Source: Nitrososphaerales archaeon (GTDB lineage: Archaea > Thermoproteota > Nitrososphaeria > Nitrososphaerales > Gagatemarchaeaceae). Taken from it: a DNA stretch of 35,735 nt. A program made the translations under genes and the position numbers. This document shows, piece after piece, positions 7,144 through 15,042 of this stretch (the first letter of the stretch is position 1; every line of letters starts with the position of its first letter). Where the stretch lies: positions 1-35,735 of the forward strand of contig JACWAI010000039.1 in NCBI GenBank assembly GCA_014874415.1, written 5' to 3'. Under the pieces are notes generated by a model that saw nothing but the letters and a program-made list of their open reading frames with translations, did no database searches and was not told where the DNA came from.

Positions 7144-8077
7144 CCAACTTCTCCACGGCCGGCGCAAATATACTGGCGCACTGCTCTCTTATCGTGTATT
7201 CTGCCGTGTCTCCGCACTCCGCCAGCTCTCTCTGTGTCAGCCTCTTCCTCCTCGATTCGCACCGTGATAGAGCCAACTCCGCCGAGTAGACAGCCGAGGC
7301 TGCGAGAGCGCAAGGCCTCTTGCCTGTCATTTCGATTGAATCAGTGCTCCTGAGAATCTTGACGGCGGCATCCCGAAGCGAACTGAGAAACGCCGTCTGC
7401 GACGCCCGTTCGGAACGCAGCCTCTTCGAAAACTCGGGGATCAAGGAAAGGCGGGCAAATACACGTGACAGGTACTCCTCAGGGCTTCGGGCGAAAGTCT
7501 TGACGGGGGACTCGAGCCCCAGCTGGATTATCGAGGAGGAGCTCACCCTCCGTCCCATGGACACGTGAGCACCGACGATTTCTCTGACGCTGACCGAGCT
7601 TACCCCCTCCAATTTGCAGGCGCTGATGAGGGAGTAGGCTGATACCGCTGCGATTGTGATCCTTCGTCCGCGGCGCCGGGTCGTCAGGAGACTCCTGGCG
7701 ATGGACCCCGCCTCGTCGATCACCACCCTGGGGAGGAAGAGCTTCTCCCCCACCCGTTCCACCATCTTCTCACATGTTTCCTCGGCTCCCTCTTCCTTCC
7801 CGGCGAAATCCGAGAGCGTCTTGAGATACTCGTACTTGGAGTTCGACCCCGAAAGTCCTCGGGAAGCTCTTTCCCTCTGGGTGATCCTTTTTGTGCCCAT
7901 GTAGCTTCCCAGCGGCTCCTTCTTCGACCCGATGGGGAAACCGGGATACGAAGGGCCGGCCATTGGCGTTTCCTTCTCCTTGACAAGTCCGCATCTAGGG
8001 CAAGCAAGCTCGTCCCCCGCGTCCACTAGGGGGCTCGAACATTCCGGGCAAGACGGCCCAAGGTCAGTAGCTTGCAC
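7100..8077 (-). CDS. tfb: Divergent transcription initiation factor B (TFB) paralog
   Basis: TFIIB-like factor that would bridge the TATA-bound TBP and RNA polymerase. In the frame beginning at 8143, the N-terminal zinc ribbon has Cys32, Cys35, Cys48 and Cys51 (CPEC and CPRC). A B-reader/linker-like region follows, then two cyclin-like repeats (about residues 125-225 and 235-330); the first includes AAVSAYSLISACKLEG and the second AASAVYSAELALS. The repeats are recognisable but diverged from housekeeping TFBs, suggesting a specialised paralog. GTG at 8077 is preferred over the TTG at 8143 because a TATA-like sequence lies 27 bases before it and the zinc ribbon begins nine residues later. Convergent overlap with the last pilus-cluster gene raises the possibility of a link to pilus expression. 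Confidence 0.75.
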   Translation of the reverse strand: MQATDLGPSCPECSSPLVDAGDELACPRCGLVKEKETPMAGPSYPGFPIGSKKEPLGSYMGTKRITQRERASRGLSGSNSKYEYLKTLSDFAGKEEGAEETCEKMVERVGEKLFLPRVVIDEAGSIARSLLTTRRRGRRITIAAVSAYSLISACKLEGVSSVSVREIVGAHVSMGRRVSSSSIIQLGLESPVKTFARSPEEYLSRVFARLSLIPEFSKRLRSERASQTAFLSSLRDAAVKILRSTDSIEMTGKRPCALAASAVYSAELALSRCESRRKRLTQRELAECGDTAEYTIREQCASIFAPAVEKLVIRMLQTPLPALPR

Positions 8078-8100
8078 GGATTCGTCGGCGGGACTCGGCG

Positions 8101-8109
8101 CATTATGCC
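8101..8109 (-). promoter_or_regulatory. Possible TATA-like box for the TFB gene
   Basis: GGCATAATG on the minus strand, about 27 bases before the GTG at 8077. It is a modest match. An alternative is the TTTTAACC at 8207-8214, which would give a long leader. Confidence 0.3.
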
Positions 8110-8207
8110 AGGCGGGACCGGGGCGTCTGCATGGCGGCATCAACGCGTCGTCTCATGAGTAGGCTTTGCCTGGGAGAGGGACCGGTCGTCCGAAAGTATC
8201 CCCGAAT

Positions 8208-8217
8208 GGTTAAAAGC
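8208..8217 (+). promoter_or_regulatory. TATA-like box of deoxyhypusine synthase
   Basis: GGTTAAAAGC centred about 32 bases before the ATG at 8244. The leader would be very short. Confidence 0.5.
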
Positions 8218-8243
8218 TCAAGGAGGGCGCGTGGGGGCTTCTC

Positions 8244-9203
8244 ATGAGAGCCATCCCAGGCCTCCGCAAGGTCCGGGACTTTCATGCCTCCCCCTCGGAA
8301 GACTTGGCTTCGCTCATGGACGGGATGGGGAGAGGGGGCGGATTCATGGCCAAGAGCCTCTTTGACGTCTCCGAGACCTTCACGGCGATGTGCGACCGGG
8401 AAAGCTGCACGAAGTTCCTCTCCTTTCCCGCGGCGATCATGGCGACTGGGGCGCGGGGGATACTGGTCGACCTGGTCCGCGAGGGGATGGTCGACGTCGT
8501 TGTGACTACCTGCGGGACGCTGGACCACGACATCTCAAGGACCCTCGCCGACTACTACGAGGGAGACTTCGCCATGGACGACGTCAGGCTCAAACGGTCA
8601 GGGTACCATCGGCTGGGCAACGTCCTCGTCCCGCTGCAGAGCTACGGGCCCCTGATCGAGAAGAGGATGCAGTCGATCCTGTCCAGGCTTTACGAAGGGG
8701 GCGTACGGTCGGTGACCTCCGAGGAGCTCTGCGCCGAAATCGGCCGCGACCTCGGGTCGAAGAGCTCCCTCCTATATTGGGCTCAGAAGAAGGGGGTCCC
8801 CGTCTTCGTCCCGGGGCTGACCGACGGAGCGGTGGGGAGCCAACTCTGGCTCTTCTCGGAGAGCCATAGGGACTTCAAGCTCGACCTCATTGGGGACGAG
8901 AAGCGTCTATCCGACATCACGGCGGAGTCCAAGGAGACAGGGGCACTGGTTCTGGGAGGAGGGATATCCAAGCATCACGTAATCTGGTGGAATCTATTCA
9001 AGGGAGGGCTTGACTGGGCCTGCTACGTCACGACGGCTTCCGAGTTTGACGGCTCTCTCAGCGGCGCCCAGATCAGGGAGGCGGTTTCGTGGGGGAAGGT
9101 GAAGGAGAAGGCGAAGCAGGCGAGCCTCTACGCCGAAGTGACGATGGTCCTCCCCTTCATCGCAAGCTACGCCATGACGCGGAGGAAGAAAAGTCCGAAC
9201 TAG
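8244..9203 (+). CDS. dys: Deoxyhypusine synthase
   Basis: Transfers the aminobutyl group of spermidine to a lysine of translation factor aIF5A using NAD+, the first step of hypusine formation. The 319-residue length is normal for archaeal enzymes. Visible family marks: TTCGTLDHD near residues 88-96, the NAD-binding GLTDGAVGSQ at 191-200, GGGISKHH at 238-245 with the catalytic lysine Lys243, and the C-terminal ASEFDGSLSGA substrate/NAD segment. The ATG is supported by a TATA-like box 32 bases upstream. It is followed by the pyrophosphatase gene, which has its own promoter. The activity assignment is secure from the motifs; no other hypusine pathway gene is in the window. Confidence 0.93.
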   Translation: MRAIPGLRKVRDFHASPSEDLASLMDGMGRGGGFMAKSLFDVSETFTAMCDRESCTKFLSFPAAIMATGARGILVDLVREGMVDVVVTTCGTLDHDISRTLADYYEGDFAMDDVRLKRSGYHRLGNVLVPLQSYGPLIEKRMQSILSRLYEGGVRSVTSEELCAEIGRDLGSKSSLLYWAQKKGVPVFVPGLTDGAVGSQLWLFSESHRDFKLDLIGDEKRLSDITAESKETGALVLGGGISKHHVIWWNLFKGGLDWACYVTTASEFDGSLSGAQIREAVSWGKVKEKAKQASLYAEVTMVLPFIASYAMTRRKKSPN

Positions 9204-9220
9204 AGCACCTTCCGGGAGAA

Positions 9221-9230
9221 TCCTAATAAG
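9221..9230 (+). promoter_or_regulatory. TATA-like box of the pyrophosphatase gene
   Basis: TCCTAATAAG centred about 32 bases before the TTG start at 9257. Confidence 0.4.
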
Positions 9231-9256
9231 CCCAATTCCGAGGCGGCTGTTCGCGC

Positions 9257-11383
9257 TTGGCCCTTGACTACGGCTACGTTGCCCTCGGCCTCGCAGTAAT
9301 CTCCCTCCTGTATGCAGCAGTTCTGTGGTCATACATCAGACGTCAGAACCGGGGTTCGGCGAAGATGGTGGAAATCTCCGATGCCGTCAGGGAGGGGGCA
9401 GCGGCGTTCCTCAACAGGGAGTACCGGATCATAGCCCCCGTGGCGATTATCATCATCATCCTGATCTTCGGCCTGATCGATTACCCCAACAGCACCGGGG
9501 GCGCGACAGCCGCCGGGTTTGGGCTCGGGGCCCTGTTGTCTGCAGTCGCGGGCTACGTCGGGATGGCTGTGACCGTACGAACGAGCTCCAGGACAGCCGA
9601 GGCCGCGAAGTCCGGTCTCGGAAGCGCCCTGACCATGGCGTTCAGGGGTGGGGGAGTGATGGGGATGACCGTGATAGGCTTGGACCTTCTCGGCCTTTCA
9701 ACCTTCTACCTCATATTCTCCGGCACCATAGCCTCCTCGCCGGCGACCTTGGCTGGCCTGGGATTCGGCGCCTCGCTGATCGCGATGTTCATGAGGGTCT
9801 CCGGGGGGATCTACACCAAGGCAGCCGACGTGGGCGCCGACCTGGTTGGTAAGGTGGAGGCGGGCATCCCCGAGGACGACCCGAGAAACCCGGCCGTCAT
9901 AGCCGACAACGTCGGGGACAACGTAGGGGACTGCGCCGGCATGGGTGCCGACGTCTACGAGTCCTACGTAGTGACATCGATAGCAGTGATGATTCTCGGC
10001 GTGCTCATTCCCTCTGGGGTGGCAACCGGGCTCCTCGTCTATCCACTTCTCCTCGGGGCCGCCGGGGCAGCGGGGGCGATAGTGGGGAGCTTCTACGTCA
10101 GGAAGTCGATAAGGTCCAACCCGCTCAGGGCCCTGAACATCACACTCGTCATTGCAGCCTTCGTGACGGTGATTCTGGACCTGGTGTTCGGCCAGCTCCT
10201 CTTCGGCGGTTCTACCCTCGGGTACTATCTATTCGCCAGCGCCATCGTCGGGATAATCGTGGTAGTCGTCATCGAGAACGTCGCCAACTACTTCACCTCA
10301 TATCTCTACAAGCCCGTCAAGGAGATCGCGATCTCGAGCCAGACGGGGGCGGCCACCAACTTCCTTTCTGGTTTCTCCAACGGGCTCACTAGCACCGCCC
10401 CGTCGGCTGTGGTCCTAGTCGTCGCCATAATCGCGTCCTACTCGCTCGGGTACTACGGATCGGGAGGGGTTGTGCTGACCGGGATATACAGCACAGCGGT
10501 GGCTACAATGTCGATGCTCTCTCTCACCGGGATAATCATGTCCATCGACTCCTTCGGCCCGATAACCGACAACGCCGGCGGCATCGTTGAGATGGCAGGT
10601 CTGGAGAGCAGCGTCAGGGACGTGACCGACGAGCTCGATGCTCTGGGGAACACCACCAAGGCGACGACCAAGGCCTTCGCTGTGACTTCAGCCGCGCTCG
10701 CCGCCGTCGCGATTTTCGAAGCCTTCCAGAACGAGGCCAGCAAGATCATCCTCGGAGCCAGCGCCTCCGTCGTAAGCAAGTATTCTTCCCATATGGTCGG
10801 GGGTGAGCTCCAGTTCACCCTCTCCGACCCCTACGTCATCATCGGCCTCCTCATCGGGGGTCTGATGCCGTTCTACTTCTCGAGCTTCCTCATCAAGGCG
10901 GTGGGACGGGCGGCCTACACCATCGTCAACGAAGTGAGGCGGCAGTTCAAGGAGATACCTGGTATCATGGAGGGGACAGCCAAGCCGGACTACGCAAAGT
11001 GCGTCAGCATCAGCACCAATACGGCCATCAAGGAGCTCATCAAGCCCGGGGCGCTTGCGGTTGTCACCCCGCTAGTCGTAGGCTTCGTGCTGGGCCCGCT
11101 CGCTCTCGGGGGTCTTCTCATCGGAACCGTAGTCTCCGGGGTCTTCCTGGCTTACACCATGACCAACGGCGGGGCCGCCTGGGACAACGCGAAGAAGTAC
11201 ATCGAGACCGGACAGCTGGGAGGGAAGGGGTCAGACGCCCACAAGGCGGCCGTCATGGGGGACACGGTCGGGGACCCGTTCAAGGACACGGCGGGGCCAG
11301 CCATCAACTCTTTGATCAAGGTCGTCAACACGATATCCATCGTGTTCATATCCGCAATAGTGCTCTACGCCCTGATCATCTGA
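9257..11383 (+). CDS. hppA: K+-independent H+-translocating membrane pyrophosphatase
   Basis: Integral membrane enzyme that couples PPi hydrolysis to proton export. The 708-residue length and about 16 hydrophobic segments match the family. The PPi-binding DVGADLVGKVEAGIPEDDPR motif starts near residue 193, with DNVGDNVGD soon after. A second acidic site, SFGPITDNAGG, is near 433, and GDTVGDPFKDTAGP is near the C-terminus. The ion-dependence site reads GNTTKATTK (residues 464-472): Lys468 and Thr471 occupy the positions that are Ala and Gly in K+-dependent enzymes, so a K+-independent proton pump is expected. The TTG start has a TATA-like box 32 bases upstream. It probably salvages energy from biosynthetic PPi. 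Confidence 0.95.
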   Translation: MALDYGYVALGLAVISLLYAAVLWSYIRRQNRGSAKMVEISDAVREGAAAFLNREYRIIAPVAIIIIILIFGLIDYPNSTGGATAAGFGLGALLSAVAGYVGMAVTVRTSSRTAEAAKSGLGSALTMAFRGGGVMGMTVIGLDLLGLSTFYLIFSGTIASSPATLAGLGFGASLIAMFMRVSGGIYTKAADVGADLVGKVEAGIPEDDPRNPAVIADNVGDNVGDCAGMGADVYESYVVTSIAVMILGVLIPSGVATGLLVYPLLLGAAGAAGAIVGSFYVRKSIRSNPLRALNITLVIAAFVTVILDLVFGQLLFGGSTLGYYLFASAIVGIIVVVVIENVANYFTSYLYKPVKEIAISSQTGAATNFLSGFSNGLTSTAPSAVVLVVAIIASYSLGYYGSGGVVLTGIYSTAVATMSMLSLTGIIMSIDSFGPITDNAGGIVEMAGLESSVRDVTDELDALGNTTKATTKAFAVTSAALAAVAIFEAFQNEASKIILGASASVVSKYSSHMVGGELQFTLSDPYVIIGLLIGGLMPFYFSSFLIKAVGRAAYTIVNEVRRQFKEIPGIMEGTAKPDYAKCVSISTNTAIKELIKPGALAVVTPLVVGFVLGPLALGGLLIGTVVSGVFLAYTMTNGGAAWDNAKKYIETGQLGGKGSDAHKAAVMGDTVGDPFKDTAGPAINSLIKVVNTISIVFISAIVLYALII

Positions 11384-11404
11384 GATCGAGGGCATTGATA
11401 TCCG

Positions 11405-11491
11405 AGGTGGGGAGGGGATTCGAACCCCTGTTAATACGCTCGCTGACTCGCATCACTGCAGGCGTACGCGTAACCGCTCCGCCACCCCACC
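11405..11491 (-). tRNA. tRNA-Cys (GCA) with a 15-base intron
   Basis: Minus strand. A seven-pair acceptor stem (GGTGGGG with CCCCACC), a D arm with GCG/CGC, an anticodon stem TACGC/GCGTA, a five-base variable loop (TTAAC) and a T arm AGGGG-TTCGAAT-CCCCT are all readable. The anticodon stem encloses 22 bases instead of 7. Reading C-T-GCA-G, removing about 15 bases after position 37 and rejoining A gives a normal loop with anticodon GCA. The discriminator base is U, as usual for tRNA-Cys. CCA is not encoded. The intron sits at the usual archaeal 37/38 position, where splicing endonuclease cuts a bulge-helix-bulge; the exact boundaries may shift by one base. Confidence 0.88.
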
Positions 11492-11511
11492 GCAAGCCGC
11501 CCTGATTGGGG

Positions 11512-11523
11512 ACAATAATTAAG
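11512..11523 (-). promoter_or_regulatory. TATA-like box of tRNA-Cys
   Basis: CTTAATTATTGT on the minus strand, centred 26 bases before the tRNA 5' end, the spacing expected for archaeal tRNA promoters. Confidence 0.55.
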
Positions 11524-11586
11524 GACTATATTCGGAACCTTGCGGATACCCGCAAAATGTTCTGAAAGCCATGTCCGTTTTTCAAA

Positions 11587-11596
11587 GCTTATAACC
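11587..11596 (+). promoter_or_regulatory. TATA-like box of the terminal oxidase operon
   Basis: GCTTATAACC centred about 38 bases before the ATG of subunit II at 11629. It would drive the four oxidase genes with a leader of about 10 bases. Confidence 0.5.
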
Positions 11597-11628
11597 GATA
11601 TTAGTGCAGGAATCAACCGCACGACCTA

Positions 11629-12384
11629 ATGTATTCGGGCATTCTTGCGGTCCCCCCTACTGCCGGTACGTTCGATTCTCTGCTGAACTGGTATCTCTTC
11701 TTCGGGATAGGGGCGGCGATCGTCGTCATCACCATGCTTGTCGTCTTCATGGTCCGCTACCGGGACAGAGGCCAGAAGACACCGATGCCGACCCACAAGA
11801 CCGAAGGGTGGAAGATCGTCCTGATCACCGTCCTGATCAGCATCTCGATACTCACGACTGCAGAGTATCAGACATTTTCGAGCTTCGGCAACATCGAGAT
11901 TCCCACCACCGCGACCTGCATGGCCCAGACCCAACATCCATGCGTCCAGGTCTGCGTGCAGGCCTTCCAGTGGGGGTGGAACTACACCTACCCGAAGTCG
12001 GGCATGTCGTGCGCCCAGTCCTATTACAGCGGCCTCTATTCCGGAGGGTCGGGGAACCTCACCGTCCCTGCCGGGTGGGATGTGGTGTTGAACCTCACAT
12101 CCAAGGACGTCTTCCATTCGATGGGGATAACAATGCTCGCCGAGAAGGAGGACGCCATCCCCGGCAGGGTCAACCAAATGTGGTTCTCTGTCCCGACGGT
12201 CCAGATCACCGCTTCCCCTGACGTCGCAGCGGTGCACTGCAACTCAGGGGTGACCGCCTGCACCTACGTCGACGCTATCCGTTGCTTCGAGCTCTGCGGA
12301 ATAGGGCACGCGACCATGTGGGCCAACCTCACGGTGGTGAGCCAGGCGACCTGGAACGCCTGGGTGGGAGGCACAGGGGCCTGA
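11629..12384 (+). CDS. coxB: Cytochrome c oxidase subunit II (CuA subunit)
   Basis: 251 residues. Accepts electrons at a binuclear CuA centre and passes them to subunit I. Two membrane helices (about residues 24-44 and 62-82) are followed by an outside cupredoxin domain. The CuA set is complete: a first histidine in DVFHSMGI (His164) and CFELCGIGHATM near the C-terminus, giving Cys-x-Glu-x-Cys-x3-His-x2-Met. Several additional Cys (CMAQTQHPCVQVC and CNSGVTAC) in the outside domain are unusual and could form disulfides. The stop overlaps the next gene's ATG by one base. First gene of the oxidase operon. Confidence 0.93.
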   Translation: MYSGILAVPPTAGTFDSLLNWYLFFGIGAAIVVITMLVVFMVRYRDRGQKTPMPTHKTEGWKIVLITVLISISILTTAEYQTFSSFGNIEIPTTATCMAQTQHPCVQVCVQAFQWGWNYTYPKSGMSCAQSYYSGLYSGGSGNLTVPAGWDVVLNLTSKDVFHSMGITMLAEKEDAIPGRVNQMWFSVPTVQITASPDVAAVHCNSGVTACTYVDAIRCFELCGIGHATMWANLTVVSQATWNAWVGGTGA

Positions 12385-14771
12385 TGAACGAGTGGCTGAA
12401 GCGGTGGCTCTTCACCACCAACCACAAGGACGTCGGGGTGCTCTACTTTTTCACCTCCTGCTATTTCGGCATAGTCGGCGCGATACTCGCCCTCATGATG
12501 AGGGTCCAGCTCTCGGTCCCTAACAACAACTTCCTCAACGCATTCTACTACGATCAAGCTGTGACGATGCACGGCCTGATCATGATCTTCTGGTTCCTCT
12601 CCCCCATAGCCATAGGGCTCGCCAACTACTTCGTGCCGCTGCAGATAGGGGCGAAGGACCTGGCTTTCCCGCGGCTCAACGCCATGAGCTACTGGCTCTA
12701 TCTCTCGGGGGGCGTCCTGGCCGTGTTGAGCTTCTTCGTACCAGGAGGGACGGCAAGCGCCGGCTGGACGACCTATCAGCCCCTGGCGGTGCTCACTTCC
12801 GGGAGCGGGACGACGCTTGCCTTCCTCGGAATGGTCCTCCTCGCCGCATCCATAACGCTTGGTAGCGTGAACTTCCTCGTCTCCATCATATGGCTCCGGG
12901 CGCCCGGGATGTCCCTCTCCAAGCTGCCTATGTTCACCTGGTTCATGCTATTCACCATCATAGCGATGCTATTCGCCTTCCCCACCCTGATAGCCGCCTT
13001 CGCGCTCGCCTCTACCGACAGGATACTAGGGACTACCTTCTTCACGACCCCGGGTATACAGCCTTCGATCCTTTGGGACAACCTTTTCTGGTTCTTCGGG
13101 CACCCCGAGGTGTACATCGTCCTCCTGCCTGCATTCGGCGTCGTGGCCAACGTCCTCCCGCAGTTCACCGGCAGGCCCCTCGCCGCCAAGAACGCCATCC
13201 TGATCGCGACGGGCCTGATAGTCCTCCCGCTAAGCTTCGGGGTATGGATGCACCACATGTTCCTCACCGGCATCCCCGTCTCCCTACAGGGGGCGTTCAG
13301 CATTGCCACCATCGCCATCTCGATCCCATTCGACGTGATCACCCTCTCGTTCGTAGAGTCACTGATTAGGGGGAGGGTGAAGTTCGCGACCCCCATGCTC
13401 TTCGCACTTGGAGCGGTGATACTCTTCATCATCGGGGGGATCACGGGCGTCTTCCTGTCTTCCCCTGTCCTCGACAGGGTCTTCAGGGGGTCGTACTTCG
13501 TCGTGTCCCACTTCCATTACGTGATGGTGGGGGCTGCGATCTTCGGGATTATCGCGGGAATCTACTACTGGCTTCCCAGGATGACGGGCAAGATGTACAA
13601 CGAGAAGCTCGGAAAGATACACTTCGCGATCTCCTTCATTGGTTTCAACGTCCTCTACTTCCCGATGAACCTCCTCTATGACATGCCCCGGCGCATATTC
13701 ACCTACCCGAACGTGGGGGACTGGGGGATCTTGAACGGGCTCGCATCCGTAGGCGCTTTCGTCTTCGCCCTGGCGCAGATCCTGCTCGCATACAACGTGA
13801 TCAACACGTGGTTCAGGGGGCCCCTCGCACCGGCGAACCCGTGGGGATCCCCCGACCTGGAATGGACTTCGCAGGCAGAGGGGATGTCACCGGCGCTCGG
13901 CTCGGATGCCACCCCGCCGACCGGAGGGTGGATCGGGCAGCTGGCCACAGCGTCTGACCCGCATGCTTCGGCCGCATCGTACACCCCAGAGGGTCACTCG
14001 GGGCACCTGAGCTCCCGACCGCTGGAGCTGTCCATGGGGGCGCTCGTCTTCCTGGCAGGCGCCGCATTCTACCCCGCCGCGGGGGGAGTGGCGCTCATGG
14101 TCGTGGGGGCCCTGATCGCGTTCTACGCATTCTGGGGGTGGGGGAAGGACGACCTCCACGACAAGTTCGTCGTCCCTCCAGAGGAGGAGGGAGACAGGTG
14201 GCCTTTCTCTGCGGTACCAAAGCTCAAGCTCGGAATGTGGGTCTTCATTTCTTCGGAGGTGGTGCTGTTCGGTAGCTTCCTCGGTGCCTACATATTCATC
14301 CGCGCCGCGACCTCGTCCTGGCCCATCACCGGGAGCGTCCACGAGATACCTCTGGGGACTTTCAACACCCTGGTCCTCGTCACCAGCGGCCTGACCATGT
14401 TCCTCGCCATGCAGGCGATCAGGCAGGGGGACCAGAGGAAGCTGCTCACCTGGCTCGCGGTGACATTCGTCCTGGGCTCGATATTCATGGGCGTCAAGGT
14501 GGCCGAATGGACGAACCTGGGGAGCACAGGCTTCGTCCTCGGGAGTGCCAATCCTGTCACTTCTCTGGCCGCCAGCGCGTATTACGTCATAGTGGGTCTG
14601 CACGGAGCCCACGTCACCGCCGGGCTCATAATGATGCTCTACCTGATGAAGAAAACCACGAGGGGGCACTACACCAAGGGCTCCCACGAAGCCATCGAGA
14701 ACTTCGCGCTCTACTGGGCGTTCGTCGACATCGTGTGGTGCTTCGTGTTCCCGCTCTTCTACCTACTATAG
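12384..14771 (+). CDS. Fused cytochrome c oxidase subunit I-III
   Basis: 795 residues from the ATG at 12384, which overlaps the previous stop; an open frame upstream is inside subunit II and is rejected. Residues 1-~520 are the 12-helix subunit I: heme ligands His63 (TMHG), His376 and His378 (SHFHYV), CuB ligands His240, His290 and His291, and crosslink Tyr244 within GHPEVY, which also carries Glu242. D-channel residues Asp92 and Asn99 (KDLAFPRLN) are present. The K-channel positions are not: the usual PTGxK after the CuB histidines reads PFDVI (Phe316, Ile319). A loop of about 60 residues leads to a subunit III-like half (about 560-795; LGMWVFISSEVVLFGSF). It reduces O2 to water in the cytoplasmic membrane and pumps protons. 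Confidence 0.94.
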   Translation: MNEWLKRWLFTTNHKDVGVLYFFTSCYFGIVGAILALMMRVQLSVPNNNFLNAFYYDQAVTMHGLIMIFWFLSPIAIGLANYFVPLQIGAKDLAFPRLNAMSYWLYLSGGVLAVLSFFVPGGTASAGWTTYQPLAVLTSGSGTTLAFLGMVLLAASITLGSVNFLVSIIWLRAPGMSLSKLPMFTWFMLFTIIAMLFAFPTLIAAFALASTDRILGTTFFTTPGIQPSILWDNLFWFFGHPEVYIVLLPAFGVVANVLPQFTGRPLAAKNAILIATGLIVLPLSFGVWMHHMFLTGIPVSLQGAFSIATIAISIPFDVITLSFVESLIRGRVKFATPMLFALGAVILFIIGGITGVFLSSPVLDRVFRGSYFVVSHFHYVMVGAAIFGIIAGIYYWLPRMTGKMYNEKLGKIHFAISFIGFNVLYFPMNLLYDMPRRIFTYPNVGDWGILNGLASVGAFVFALAQILLAYNVINTWFRGPLAPANPWGSPDLEWTSQAEGMSPALGSDATPPTGGWIGQLATASDPHASAASYTPEGHSGHLSSRPLELSMGALVFLAGAAFYPAAGGVALMVVGALIAFYAFWGWGKDDLHDKFVVPPEEEGDRWPFSAVPKLKLGMWVFISSEVVLFGSFLGAYIFIRAATSSWPITGSVHEIPLGTFNTLVLVTSGLTMFLAMQAIRQGDQRKLLTWLAVTFVLGSIFMGVKVAEWTNLGSTGFVLGSANPVTSLAASAYYVIVGLHGAHVTAGLIMMLYLMKKTTRGHYTKGSHEAIENFALYWAFVDIVWCFVFPLFYLL

Positions 14772-14780
14772 GCGAGAGAA

Positions 14781-15038
14781 TTGAGAACAATAGTAGCATT
14801 GGGGGTCTGGGCATACATGGTCGTGGCCGTCCTCACGGAGGTAATCGCGTTCTACGAAGTCCCGGCGTACTCGACCAAGGCGACGGTCGTGTCGATACTC
14901 GCCACGAGCCAGGCGGTCGCCGTGGTCCTGTTCTACATGCAGCTGAAGGACGAGCCTGGGTCCGTCCGCCTCTTCGCCCTCATCCCGATAATGTTCCTGT
15001 CCGCTCTCCTGATAGCCATGCTGGCATCCCTCGGGTGA
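14781..15038 (+). CDS. Cytochrome c oxidase subunit IV-like small membrane protein
   Basis: 85 residues from a TTG ten bases after the preceding stop. Three hydrophobic helices (about residues 3-24, 34-52 and 60-82) with the loop QLKDEPGSVR match the size and topology of prokaryotic subunit IV (CtaF/CoxD-like) proteins that stabilise the CuB site or the complex. Its position directly after the subunit I-III fusion is typical. Sequence similarity alone is weak; the call rests on topology and operon position. Confidence 0.72.
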   Translation: MRTIVALGVWAYMVVAVLTEVIAFYEVPAYSTKATVVSILATSQAVAVVLFYMQLKDEPGSVRLFALIPIMFLSALLIAMLASLG

Positions 15039-15042
15039 AATA

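Noticed and set aside
12282-12383. N-terminal extension of the fused oxidase subunit I-III
   Set aside because: It lies inside subunit II in another frame and encodes no helix; the ATG at 12384 gives the standard N-terminus (TTNHKDVG).
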